Shown piece by piece: positions 11,101-21,948 of a DNA stretch of 64,000 nucleotides; within the stretch, counting starts at the first letter, position 1, and the number at the start of each line of letters is the position of its first letter. Origin of the DNA: Ophthalmolycus amberensis (taxonomy: Eukaryota > Chordata > Actinopteri > Perciformes > Zoarcidae). Under the pieces are notes generated by a model. That model saw only the letters and a program-made list of their open reading frames with translations. It ran no database searches and had not been told where the DNA came from. The stretch lies in assembly GCA_024529925.1 (NCBI GenBank), contig JAFEUB010000894.1, positions 1,026,501 to 1,090,500 of the forward strand, read 5' to 3'. Both the position numbers and the translations under genes were made by a program.

Positions 11101-14100
11101 GCCCAAGCGGGAATAAATACAAAGGAGCCTCCAACCACAGCTGAGACAATATATAGCATTCATCAGTTACTTACCAGATAAATCAAAGCATCAACTAAAT
11201 TATATTATATATATATTATAACATGTTAACAAAGAATGATTCTTCCACAGTCAAATAGATGCACTTATAGAGATTATCACTGTACCTTTGCACTTCACAG
11301 ATACCTTCCCCCACTGTCCTGAGAGTAAACATGTTGAACTGTTGTTTCCACTCATCAGGTAAAATCCATCCATGCACTCATACAGCACCACACTGCCCGG
11401 TCTACTGGTGCCATCCCACCGGAGGTTAGTATGGGGGAGGGTTAGTGGGGGGCCGCAGCTTATTTCTGCACACAGACATGAATTAGCAATATATCACAAA
11501 GAAAAACACAAATGGCACAGTTCATTCCTCCATAAACATAATGAGAACAAGTAGCAAACTTTGTGTTTATTACACTTATGTGTACCTCATATGAATATGA
11601 AAGTTTATAGAGTATAGAATTGGCGGACTGGATTTTCATACTTCAACTATTTACAGAGCATAGCACTATACTAATACTTCTAATTTAAAGCAATAGTTTG
11701 AATATTGGGGAAAAGGCTTATTTGCTTTCTTTACACAGAGTCACAAGATCAATACCACGCTCAAGTCTCTACAGTCAATATGAAGCTTCAGCTAGCAGCC
11801 AGTTAGCGTAGCTTAGCACACAGACTGGAAACAGGGGGAAAACAGCTAGCATGGCACTCAAAAGGTAGCAAATGAACTATTTCTTGGCCAAGTGCAGTGA
11901 GTGGAGTCTTATTGTCACTGTGAGATTACCAGGCAACCAGTGTAGACTCGAGGACGTCACTGCATCAGGACAAGAAATAGTTACACTTTGGTATTTGTGT
12001 GGATTAAACAAACACGATATATGTTGTGAGCTTTTAATGTGCTAATAGGTTGATTTTGTTACCGTTGAACAGAGCCTGTTTCCTGTATTTATGCTAAGCA
12101 AAGCTAACCAGCTGCTTTTTGAAAATTTCAAACCATTGCTCTAAATATTATGTGCGAATTGCTACAAATATTCTGAAATGAAAACAGTACTTTATCAATA
12201 TATCTGTCATCTGGCACCTTCACACCATAGCTCAATATCCTCCCACAGTCCATTGTCTCCGCATACTGAGTAGTTTCTCAGGCTCTTGGCGTAATATCCT
12301 TCCTCACATTGGTAATGAACCACACTGCCAATGTGTGATGTGCCGTCCCACAGCATTTCAGCATGAGGTTTAAAAACAGGCTCTTGACAATTGATTTCTA
12401 CAACAAAAAGACAGCAAGTCATTGCAGATTAATTTACACATTTTGTCGTTTCAAGTGATTGTGAATGATTACAGGAACATTCATACTGTTCAATTACATC
12501 ATGGAAATGATGTTGTCTTGCCGACATGAGGATTGCATTATAACTTTTACTGGAGGCAGGTAACCCAATACTCCATTGTGTAGATTAATGTCATTATTAC
12601 CTGTACAGAGCAGTGAGGCTCCATCCCAATCTCCAATGGCAGTACAAAGTGAAACATCTCCCTCTCCAACACTGCGATATCCAGAGTTACACTGATAAAC
12701 AACCTGAGAGCCCAAAGTGGCGCTTCTATCCCACAGCATGATTGAATGGGGGATGGGTGGCGGCACACCACAGTCAACTTCTACAAGTATGGAAATTGAA
12801 ATATTGAATTGGGTGAAAACAGTTATTATTTAAATCTACAACAGCAATGGAGAAGCAATGCTGAACCACAGCATTAACAACATTTTGGAGGAAGGTTTTT
12901 TTTACCTTGGCATGAGATGTTTGGTTTTGTCCAGTTACCAGTAATTGAGCACAATGACATGCTATTTCCTTCACTGGGATAAAATCCTATTTTACAGTAG
13001 TAAGTCACGGTGCTTCCAGGGCTGGAGCTGCCATCCCACACTTGCTCAGTGTGAGGCAGTACAGGAGGATCCCCACATAATATGTCTGGGACAGAAAATT
13101 ATGCACAGTGGGTTATACAGAAAAAAAAAAATATTATATATATGTACATACAAAACATTCTTTATATCGAATGAATTCTTAGCAATTTGACAAAAGTGTT
13201 CGTTATGTTCACATAAGGATCTCTGCCCTGCACACCCAACACGCTACATTGATTTCACTTATGTTGAGCAGCTCTTCTCAGGACTGCGTAGCCATGTGCA
13301 GACAAACTGTGCATTCCAATACCCATACTACAATACTGTTTAGTCTGCCAGAAAAAGATTTAGTATGTCAAATGTCACTATTCAAAAAAACAACAGGGTG
13401 TGCTGCTTCATTCCGGTCGCATTTTGCAGCATACAAAGCCAGTATGCTTTTCTGGATATTCCGACCCACAATCCTCTCTGCAGCAGATATATAAATAAGA
13501 GGGTCAACGTTCAAGGTGCAATGTTATGAGGAAGTAGTATGTCACGACTGGATGTGCAACAGTATGTACTTTGTAAGGGCAGCTGCAGTATGTAATACAA
13601 GTAAAAAGAAAAACGAATTCATTTGGAACGTGTAATAGGCCAGGACAAGTGAAAACACGTGTGGGTGTGCAAGCTAGTGCCATTATTGAGTGAAACACTT
13701 TTAATAAAGTAATGTTTCCTAAATCTAGCTTCACGATATGTCACAACAGAAAATGCTGGAAATAATTGCCTACCATTTTATATTGTAAAAGAAAATGATT
13801 TGAATGGTTTCAGTCATTGTTTTAATTACCTTGACACGACAGACTTGGCGGGGTCCACTGACCGTTTTCATTACACATCGATATATTAAGTCCGCCTTTG
13901 TTATAAAAGCCCTCTTTACAAACATAGAGCACGGTGCTGCCAGGGGTTGAATGACTGTCCCACACCTGCTGAGTGGATTCTATCATCGGAGGACTTCCAC
14001 ACATGGCCTCTACAAGGAATAACATGTAACATGAACACCAAGATCCAGATTCATTTCAGTTTACTCAATTTAAGGAAAAAAGAACAAACTGTATATCTGT

Positions 14101-16404
14101 GTGCTTTGGATAAGTATGTATTCCAGTGATATTGTAATTACTCTAAAATGATCTGATAAAACAGTGAGTGTACCTTGACAGAGCATCGACGGTCTCTCCC
14201 ACTGTCCAGCAGACGTACAGATGGATACATTGCCCTTTCCAACATTATGATATCCAGAGTTACACTGATAAACCGCCTCGGTGCCCATCCTTGAACTCTT
14301 ATTCCACAGCATATGAGAGTGAGGGAGGGCAGGGGGAGAGCCACAGTCGACCTCTGAGGGCCAAAGCAGTGACATGCTGCATGAAACCACTGGAAAATCT
14401 CCAGGAACTCTTTCCGACCGATCACTTTTATGATCCATGTTAGAGTTGTTCCAAAGCCGATAGCAGCATCAGGTTTGCTACCGATACAGCCTGATGATGC
14501 TGGATCGGATGCTGAGATCGGTACTGCACATGTGCAAACTAGTACTACACACCTGTGGTTAAACACGTTTATACTGTTCCTTGACAATGCTAGAAGCTGT
14601 GGAGAAAGGCAGACTATAGATATATATATATGTGTATATATATTTTATGTGTGTTTTGTTACCTTCACAGACCATGTTGGGTCCTTTCCACAGTCCATCA
14701 GCTGCACACACAGAGCTGTTGTATCCACTGCTCCACACAAAGCCTTTATCACAGACAAACATGGCCACACTGCTGTATGTGGTGCCTGTGACTGACAGCA
14801 GCACTGTGTCCTCCACTGAGGCAGGCTGGCCGCAGGCAACCACTGAGCGGGACAAGAACAAACAAAAGTCAAGATTAGATCCAGCTGTTTGCCCACCCAC
14901 ACAACTGCCACTGTTACACCAGCCAGGACCAAAGTGAGGGGTACACACTAATGACATAAAGGGATGGGTTCGACTGAATTTGCAATTAACTACATGTGTG
15001 TCTTTGGAGTACGGTTTGTGTGGAGCAAGACAGATAAAATACACAGGAGGAATTTAATCTCCTTTGAAAGGGTTTGAAAGTCCATCTATTGCCCTCTTGC
15101 TTGATTGTCTGGAGCCGAGTCCCAAACCCATACTACATACACTGGAAAAGTGTCAATTTAATATACTCGTAACTGTAATTATGCTTATTCAAAACACATT
15201 AATGCTGTCTTACCTTTGCAGGAAGCTTCGTCTCTGCGAGGGTGGAAGGGCTCCGCTCCGTTGTGGACTTGATATCCCAGCTGGCAGCTGCAGTCAAAAC
15301 TGCCCACAAGATTCCTGCATTGAGCTCCCTCTCCACACAAGCCTGTCATCGTGCACTCGTCATTGTCTGCACAACACATGGTAAATGAGCATGCGACATA
15401 AAAACGATAATGAAAGGCTTGTTTTACAGATAAAAGTCCAAACTTCATGTTGTCCTATATACCTCTCTGTATAGTTATGCCTGCAACAGTCCTGTAAAAA
15501 AAAAAGCCCCAAGTCCAGCCTAAACTCACCCTGGCAGTGGGTTCCATCATTCGGGATGAAGACGGCCATGTTGTTAGAAGGGCTGTAGCCAGCCAGGCAG
15601 GTACAGTAGTAGCTGCCATATGTGTTGTGGCAGGTGGTGTGCTGCCCACAGATCCTACTGCCACCTATCTGACACTCATCTTTATCTGGAAGAAAAGATA
15701 TTTACTGCACTTCAACATAGGAGAGAGGGAGTTGAAAACAAATGTTATTAATTCCTACGGGGCTTTTTCTACTTTGACAAGTCAAAATGTCCACAGAACG
15801 GATTGCCATGACATTTTTTACAGACATGAATGGTCCCCAAAAAATAAATCCTACTGACTTCAGTGATCTCCAAGAAAACTGAGGATGCATTGAGAATATA
15901 TGCCAAACTACAGCCTCACAGATCCACTGCAGCTGTAGACTCGTATTATTGACATTGCAAACCCCTTTTCTTATAGGAAAAGAGAAAAGAGGTTGAGACG
16001 AAAAGACTTCATTTAGCTTCACTTGATAAATAAACACAACGGTTTTTTTTTCTTACCTTCACAGAAGGTTCTCCCATTTCCAACAAAGCCGTACTTGCAG
16101 TTACAAACTTTTCCAGAGCCGTCTGACTTGTCGTCACATGTGGCGTTAGCGTGGCAGGTGGGACACACATCCAGAATGTGGCCTTCTGCTGGAATGTCTG
16201 AGAGGATAGAAAGAACATCCATCAGTCAGTATCGTTCTATTCACCCCTTCTGCAATTTTCAGTGAAACATAAAGATTTTAAAAATAGAACGGATATTAGA
16301 TAATCACCAGGTGTGAATGATGTGACAAAAAGATTATTAGTATTCTCACCTGCTATGACACAGAGCAGAAAAGCCACGATCGTTGCTCTGTTTCTCTCGT
16401 CCAT
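8110..16404 (-). CDS. susd1: Sushi domain-containing protein 1, with expanded sushi array
   Basis: Nineteen coding exons (16404-16350, 16197-16057, 15685-15530, 15366-15214, 14842-14663, 14353-14174, 14009-13830, 13085-12906, 12780-12601, 12397-12218, 11465-11286, 10867-10703, 10609-10515, 10306-10120, 9965-9872, 9230-8975, 8863-8824, 8573-8480, 8128-8110) sum to 2715 nt, 904 residues. In order: signal peptide MDERNRATIVAFLLCVIAG; an EGF-like module (DVCPTCHANATC...NYGFVGNGRT-type, here CKYGFVGNGRTFC); two calcium-binding EGF modules beginning DKDEC and DNDEC; eight sushi/CCP modules, one per exon; a Cys-containing fibronectin-like membrane-proximal region; one transmembrane helix (AAAVIGLVALVILGGY); and a tail of about six residues. 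The EGF signatures match human SUSD1, which has two sushi modules by my recollection. It is a type I surface protein of unknown ligand. Donor and acceptor phases agree at every junction. Confidence 0.93.
11690..12145 (+). repeat. Teleost dispersed repeat (GCTTAGCACA...CTGGAAAC type) in a susd1 intron
   Basis: Reads AATAGTTTGAATATTGGGG, then GAAGCTTCAGCTAGCAGCC, GTTAGCGTAGCTTAGCACA and GACTGGAAACAGGGGGAAA, then a section with TTTCTTGGCCAAG and CCAGGCAACCAG, and finally an inverted ending GCTAAGCAAAGCTAACCAGC. This is a common percomorph non-autonomous repeat with inverted halves. Related copies here: 21427-21590, 40740-40995 and 49730-49890. Confidence 0.6.
13290..13740. repeat. Dispersed non-autonomous repeat in susd1 intron 7
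   Basis: This stretch holds GCATTCCAATACCCATACTA, AGTATGCTTTTCTGGATATT, CCGACCCACAATCCTCTCTG and AACGTTCAAGGTGCAATGTT, phrases I recognise from a teleost interspersed repeat. It explains why the intron between sushi exons 7 and 8 is longer than its neighbours. No coding content. Confidence 0.45.
14440..14530. repeat. Short dispersed repeat (CCGATA/GGATCGGATGCTGAGATCGG)
   Basis: A roughly 90-base fragment with GATACAGCCTGATGATGCTG and GGATCGGATGCTGAGATCGG, similar to a common fish interspersed repeat built of CCGATAC motifs. It lies in susd1 intron 5. Confidence 0.4.
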
Positions 16405-18213
16405 CCTCTCTGAGAGTCTCCCTGATGCTCTCTTCAGTTCACCAGACACTAAACCTCCCCATCTTCTTTTTTTGTGTACTTTACTTCCGTCTTGTGGTCC
16501 ATGATGACACTGAGCGGATTTGATAACCAGGATTGAGAGGACTGAGTGAGTGGGTGAGCTGAGGTCACTCTGAGAAATAGCTCCTTTTGTCAATGGTCTT
16601 CTGGCAGCTGGTGGTTTTTTTGGGGGCTTAATCTTTCATTCCCTGACACATTCGGTTAGACTTCACATGTGTTGATACGCTCGGTGCTCACTCTGGTGAA
16701 CTGCACACTCATGCTGCGGTGGTTGATAACGGCTATATTTGGCCAGATGAACCTGTTGGATGCGCTTTTAAAAAACAAAGTGGCATTTTAGATGTTTTTT
16801 AAAAGCACATTAACCGCATTATCAGCTAGTTAAGGGTCTTTAACTAGATGACTTAGAAACTAAATCAAAAACAAGTTAATATTAATGACATTTTATGAAT
16901 TTCATAGTACACCTTCACCCTTTGCCCTATATATTTAAAGTAACCCTTATTAAACTAACTGAATTGATCCTTTTTTAATATAATCCTCAAATGTTTACTG
17001 GTTTTTGAAGTCAATGAAACCAACATCCCTCCTCGTCCTATCACAGGGTCTAGTTGGTGCTGATGGGGTGTCAGTTGGCGTGCTGTGGGAGGGGGAGATA
17101 AGTGTGGTGAGCTGCTATCTGTCAGCCAAGCATGGTCCTTAGTGGGGCATCGCTGTCACTCAAACCAACAAGCTACCGCCTCACACCAGTGCCTGCTGGA
17201 CTGGACTGATTAACCCCTGCCCAAAGCACACAAGTTCAGTCAGCAACACTTACATCAGGGGATTGACCATTTATAGCCAATGGTCCGAGAGTTAGATTTA
17301 ATGGAAAAGACTCAGATACGCATCATCATGTTTTTGTTGAAAGAATGATTCCCCCTCAATAGGAACATACATGAACATGATAATATCAATGATCTAACAC
17401 ATAAGGAGGCAGAGCAATAGTGACCATGCTGTCCACCTGCATGTATACACCTGTGAATGAGGCAATGATCGGGAGGCATGAAAGAAACAGCTGATGCCAA
17501 TCAGTTCTGCCTGAACTAAGGCTTTATTCCACAGGCCTAAAATGCATTACTTCCTCAGCAACACATGATTTATGACTTGAAAGTGTAAGCTAGCCTCGAA
17601 CCAAAATCACCTGGTGAAAAACAGGTGCAGAATATACCATATTGCCTGGTGTTTAGCGATGTCCCTCCACAGAGGACAAGATAATCACATGGCAGATACA
17701 GTTCAGTCCTACTTTCACCAGTATATGTCATTCAGTTAAAATATTATAGGAATATGCCTTCTTTTTTGTATAAAAACGTTATAATAAACTTCAGAGATGT
17801 GTTTGTTAAACTTGAAAATGTTTAGCTTAACCCAAATTATCAGATTCTTTCAATGTGAATCCGTGAATGCGTCTCAGCATACATATATTTCATAATTAGG
17901 CTACTTAAATAAGGAGTGTTCAAAAAAAACATTAGTGGCTGACATTTGAGACCAACACAAATATGTTAGCTGTTTTAATGTTGAATAAAGGCTTTGTAAA
18001 AATGAATGCCAGAAATATTGAGAAAAACAAAAAGTCAATAAATTAAAAAATTACACAATGGTATGTCACCAAACCTATAAATCTGCTCTGCAATTCAACA
18101 GGAACACATATATACAACCAGTGTGTAGTGTTTAGCCAGAGAAATCAGAACCGAGTCAGAGAACCGAGTCGTCTAGAACAGCTTCACACAAACTCCTGCA
18201 GAGTCCTGCTTGT
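16405..18213. other. Spacer between susd1 start and the paralemmin-like exon
   Basis: The part next to 16405 must contain the susd1 promoter and 5' UTR. The frame is open upstream of the chosen Met, but the signal peptide fixes the start. The rest is AT-rich with no exon I can support. The segment just before 18213 on the plus-strand scale is the 3' UTR of the next minus-strand gene. Confidence 0.5.
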
Positions 18214-18915
18214 TCATAAAACAGTGCAGAAACAGCAGCGTTTCTTCTCATGTGCCGTCTCAACTTCCTCAGGTGGAGGCGCTTCATGAGCCGCAAATTC
18301 TTCCTTACTCTCCGACAGGGAGCCACTGGAGGTGGACAGCAGCCTCCCACACACCAGGTCAGCAGCTTTTCCATCCATGACGGACAAGTCTATCACTGTT
18401 TTCTCTCTTAGCGACATGTCTCCGTCATCGTCGTCATCTATCAGCACAAACTCCCTGAGGTAAACCATCCCCACCCCATGGAGGCTGTGGTTCTCTGCCG
18501 ATTCCTCCAGGGTGTGAACATCCACAAAGGTCAGAGTTGAAGTCTCTGTCAGGGTCTCGTGTGGGTCTGTGGAGTTGTCCTCTGGTCCTGAATATGCTTG
18601 GCTGCTGGAATCCATCATCCATGGGGAGTTCCTCTGAACGCTCTCATCTTTCATGCTGTACCTCTGGTCCTGGCTGTTAGAAATGATGTCTGGAATGGAG
18701 GACATCTTGCCTGTACCATCTCGGCTGGTGACCCGGTCTCTCCTGGTGTGACAGCCATTTTCTATAGCATGACCGTTCCCAGAATACATCCTAAAAGCCA
18801 CACTCTGGTAGTCATGGTAGACCTGCACACCGCTGTTCCCTGGTGGGGAAGAGAGGGGGATGCTGGCAGCAGTGTTGCCTTTTCCTTGCTTCTTCATGTA
18901 TTTTTGTTTGCTGCA
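18214..18915 (-). CDS. Paralemmin-like CAAX protein, C-terminal coding exon
   Basis: A 233-codon open exon begins at acceptor CTCAG (exon from 18915, phase 0) and ends in a stop at 18214. The first Met in the exon is at 18897 (MKKQGKGNTAASIP), which would give 227 residues. The protein ends KKRCCFCTVL: CTVL is a CAAX box, Leu favouring geranylgeranylation, with extra cysteines that could be palmitoylated. The phrase VYHDYQSVAFRMYSGNG followed by ENGCH resembles the VYEDxxKVVY...ENGV motif of paralemmins, lipid-anchored membrane-shape proteins. The middle has an acidic DDDDDGDMSLREKT stretch and Ser-rich LLSTSSGSLSESKEE. Whether coding exons exist upstream is open: I found none convincing between 18916 and 21948, so either the Met at 18897 is the true start or distant exons were missed. 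Confidence 0.5.
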   Translation of the reverse strand, partial: CSKQKYMKKQGKGNTAASIPLSSPPGNSGVQVYHDYQSVAFRMYSGNGHAIENGCHTRRDRVTSRDGTGKMSSIPDIISNSQDQRYSMKDESVQRNSPWMMDSSSQAYSGPEDNSTDPHETLTETSTLTFVDVHTLEESAENHSLHGVGMVYLREFVLIDDDDDGDMSLREKTVIDLSVMDGKAADLVCGRLLSTSSGSLSESKEEFAAHEAPPPEEVETAHEKKRCCFCTVL

Positions 18916-19149
18916 CTGAGAAAAAACAGAAAATTTAAAATGAATACTTGGCCTTGGAAATAGTAGTTTGAAAAAAACTTAACTCAATATCTATTTACTA
19001 ACCAGCTTTATCAATGATGCTCCAGAAAGAGCTAGTAAGTAGACCTTCAGTTAAGATTGATTAACAATTACATGCCAACTACTTTGTCACATTGTTGCAG
19101 GTGTGAAGCAGTCAGGATACAACTGAGTACCTCAAAGTCTGAGGCCTTG

Positions 19150-19445
19150 GTTCTCTGATGGAAAACAGTGGATTGCGCCCTCCGGGTTGGGAGTGAGTCA
19201 CTGCCCCAAGCGAGGGAGTTCCAAGTATCTCTGGGTCTTGTTCACGAGTTATAGCAAGATGGAGGGGGAGATGGACAGGTGTGGTGCGGTGTCAGCAGTA
19301 ATACGGGCGTTGTATGAGTATAGGTAGTGACTGAAATGAGTTTGGGTAGTGACTGAAAGAATGAGAGAGATAGGGTGAGGAGCTCAGACATCCGGAGGGG
19401 GTTCAGAGTAGAGCCGCTGCTCCTTCGCGTCGAACGGGAATCATC
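19150..19445 (+). mobile_element. Truncated non-LTR retrotransposon reverse-transcriptase fragment
   Basis: In one plus-strand frame, from about 19214, the sequence reads KYLWVLFTSYSKMEGEMDR followed by CGAVSAVIRALYE. After an internal deletion comes WVVTERM-like and RVRSSDIRRGFRVEPLLLR-like text. That is the C-terminal part of the reverse transcriptase of a common fish LINE. Stops and frame changes are frequent, so the copy is dead and 5'-truncated. Confidence 0.65.
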
Positions 19446-21426
19446 TAAAGTGTTCCTTTGGCCACTAAATATATCCGATCACTATCCAATCGGGCAGGTC
19501 TCATTTAAGTGTCAAGTGTGGACACACAAATGTGGACATAGCTGAGTTCCAATCTGGTGCATCTTATCGTAAAAGTCCCATTGAAAAGACAAGTGTAACC
19601 ACAGCCAAAGGGTCTTGAGGGTCGTAAAGTGTTGGGCCATCAAGAACCTCCAGAATAGCTTTAATGCTCCTCGGCATTGTTTCCACTGGAACTCTACCGG
19701 AGGGATGAACACCATTTTTCCAAAAGATATTCCCTCATTTATACTGAATGATGATGGCGGTGGTCTTGCACGCTGCTCTAATATGTCAAATAAGTGTTGA
19801 ACCGGGTTGAGATCAAGTGACTATAAAGGCTGTAGCGCCATTCACATCATTTTCATACTCATTATTGAATGATTATTTATTGAGCCCTGTATTTTTGCAC
19901 TAATCTATTCAGGGGTTTCCTTTAACGTTTTTCCCTTTGTATCGCTATAACAAATAACATACACTGTGCTCGACATCACTCACCTCTAGTATACATGGTA
20001 CTGTTGTGCAGTTGCAGCATTACTATTCGTCACATCTTTCACTAACACAGCAACTGGGGCAGGGAATAGCAAGTGCAATGGACTTTATGAACAACAGTAA
20101 GAGAGAACAAGCTGTCATTTAGTATTGGCCTCTCTGAATAAATAAATGAAGCTGGTACTTTTAAAAGAAGCAAAAATAACTTGAATTCCCAGAGGAGCAG
20201 CTCTTTGAAGGAGACGGATGAACTCCTCTAAAGTGCTCTAACCAAGGAAGGAGTGTGTTCGTGTCATCTCATCTCTCTAAAAACCACACACACCCTCCTC
20301 TTCTACACACGGAAACAAAAGAGACGAAGTGGTGAATATAGTGGCAGAATGGCAGGTGTTTTAAATGTCCATACTGTAGAAATCTACCATCAGCCAAAGC
20401 TACAGGAGCATCTACTGTTTCTGAAAAGTTCATGTTCACATTTGTTTTGAACTATACATTACATTACTATACATACGCTATTTAAAGAACACGTGACAAA
20501 TGACACATTTACATTAAATACAAGATTATAAGACTCTTTCAAGAGTGTTTCCACTTTACGTCTCTACATGCTGCAATCCACTCTGCACAGGAGCTTAGCT
20601 GTCTGACCCTCTTACACTTGACTGACTCATATGCATGACAGAATCGGGACTCTATAAATGAATAATAACAGCAATGTTCAAGCAAGAGTCTACTCCACTC
20701 CAGCATGTGGTGGTAGCTGAGGAACAATAGATGAAAAATAGATTTGATTTAAACACACTCACTATATTCCCGCTTTAGTTTGCTCTTGGTTGGTGGCTGT
20801 TTTTGTCTCAGCAGTGACTATGAGAAGGTTGACAACAGCTTTACCTGTGGCGGAGGGAATTTATACTGACGAGGAGGAATAAGACAATAATGTTGAATTA
20901 ACCAAAGACCCAAGACTCGCCTTAGTTTGAATTACTTCATTGTCAACCACGAGTTGAAGTATGAAGTTCCTTTTGTAGGGAGACAGAACATCTGTGTCCC
21001 ACACTAACTAGATTAGTGGGCTATATATCAATTACAGTGATTTAACAAGAATACAAAAATCCACTTGCATTCAAATATTTAAAAAAAGCTTTTACCCTAA
21101 GCCTTCCACAGTTGAAATCTTCCCCAAGTTGCTGTGATGAAAATCACATGGTAGAAGTGGGATGACCCAGCATGTGTCCCTCCGATCTGTGGTAAAACTG
21201 GTGAAGCTGATTTCTCCTCCGTCTGGTCGTCTATAAACAGAGACTCTACACACGCGCCCTCCCCTCATCTTATAAACTACAACTGCTCACAGTGTGCAGG
21301 GAGGCAGTCACGGGACGCTCTCCCCATTTAAATCACACCACTATTTATTTTCCCCCACCCCCAAGTTCAACGAATTTAACATTCATGGCTGCACATATTT
21401 TCACCTGGAAACAATCAGTATCTACA

Positions 21427-21640
21427 TAGCACAACATGAACGTTCACTTATCGGACAATTATTCTTATTGAAGAAGAAGGAATGCTAGCAGCCAGTTAGC
21501 TTAGCATAAATGCTGGAAACCGGTGAAACAGCTAGCCTGTCCAAAAGTAACAAAATCTGCCTACAAGCACCTCTAAAACGCACTAACATGATTCCTTTTT
21601 ATGATTCCTTTATGAAATGTTACAGTTCACTTCACATTCA
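21427..21640 (+). repeat. GCTTAGCATA/GCTGGAAAC-type dispersed repeat
   Basis: Contains GCTAGCAGCCAGTTAGCTTA, GCATAAATGCTGGAAACCGG and ACAAAATCTGCCTACAAGCA, matching the left half of the repeat at 11690-12145 and the classic teleost consensus. Partial copy. Confidence 0.55.
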
Positions 21641-21948
21641 CTGACTGTGTTCCAATAAATAATACAGGAGGACAGACCTTCACACACAAGAAAGCTGCAA
21701 ACTGGAATAACAGAGGGATCAAATATTGAAAAATCTTCCTTCCATGTAGGGATGGTGTCTGCATTAGCCTATAGTCAACCGGTAGACGTGCCATCTGACA
21801 AAGTGCTCATGTACAGTAGATCTATGAAACATACAGCATTTCATTGATTATACACCGGGTTATCCAAATTGAAGCAGAACAAAACAGAAAGAAAATCATT
21901 TATTGTGTATTGACGAAACTACAAATATTAACCGTATAAGTTAGTCAA

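Larger units (their letters stand above)
18916..21948. other. Spacer/5' region upstream of the paralemmin-like exon
   Basis: Holds a truncated LINE fragment (19150-19445), a GCTTAGCATA-type repeat (21427-21590), and, close to 21899-21904, the complement of an AATAAA serving the MaoC-like gene. A TATAAAC sequence with CG-rich flank at 21255-21285 could be a promoter for the minus-strand gene, but this is weak. No further coding exon is supported. Confidence 0.4.

Noticed and set aside
20539..20727. A 62-codon Cys-rich minus-strand frame as an upstream exon of the paralemmin-like gene.
   Set aside because: No coiled-coil or paralemmin similarity, and no phase-0 donor I could pair with the acceptor at 18915.
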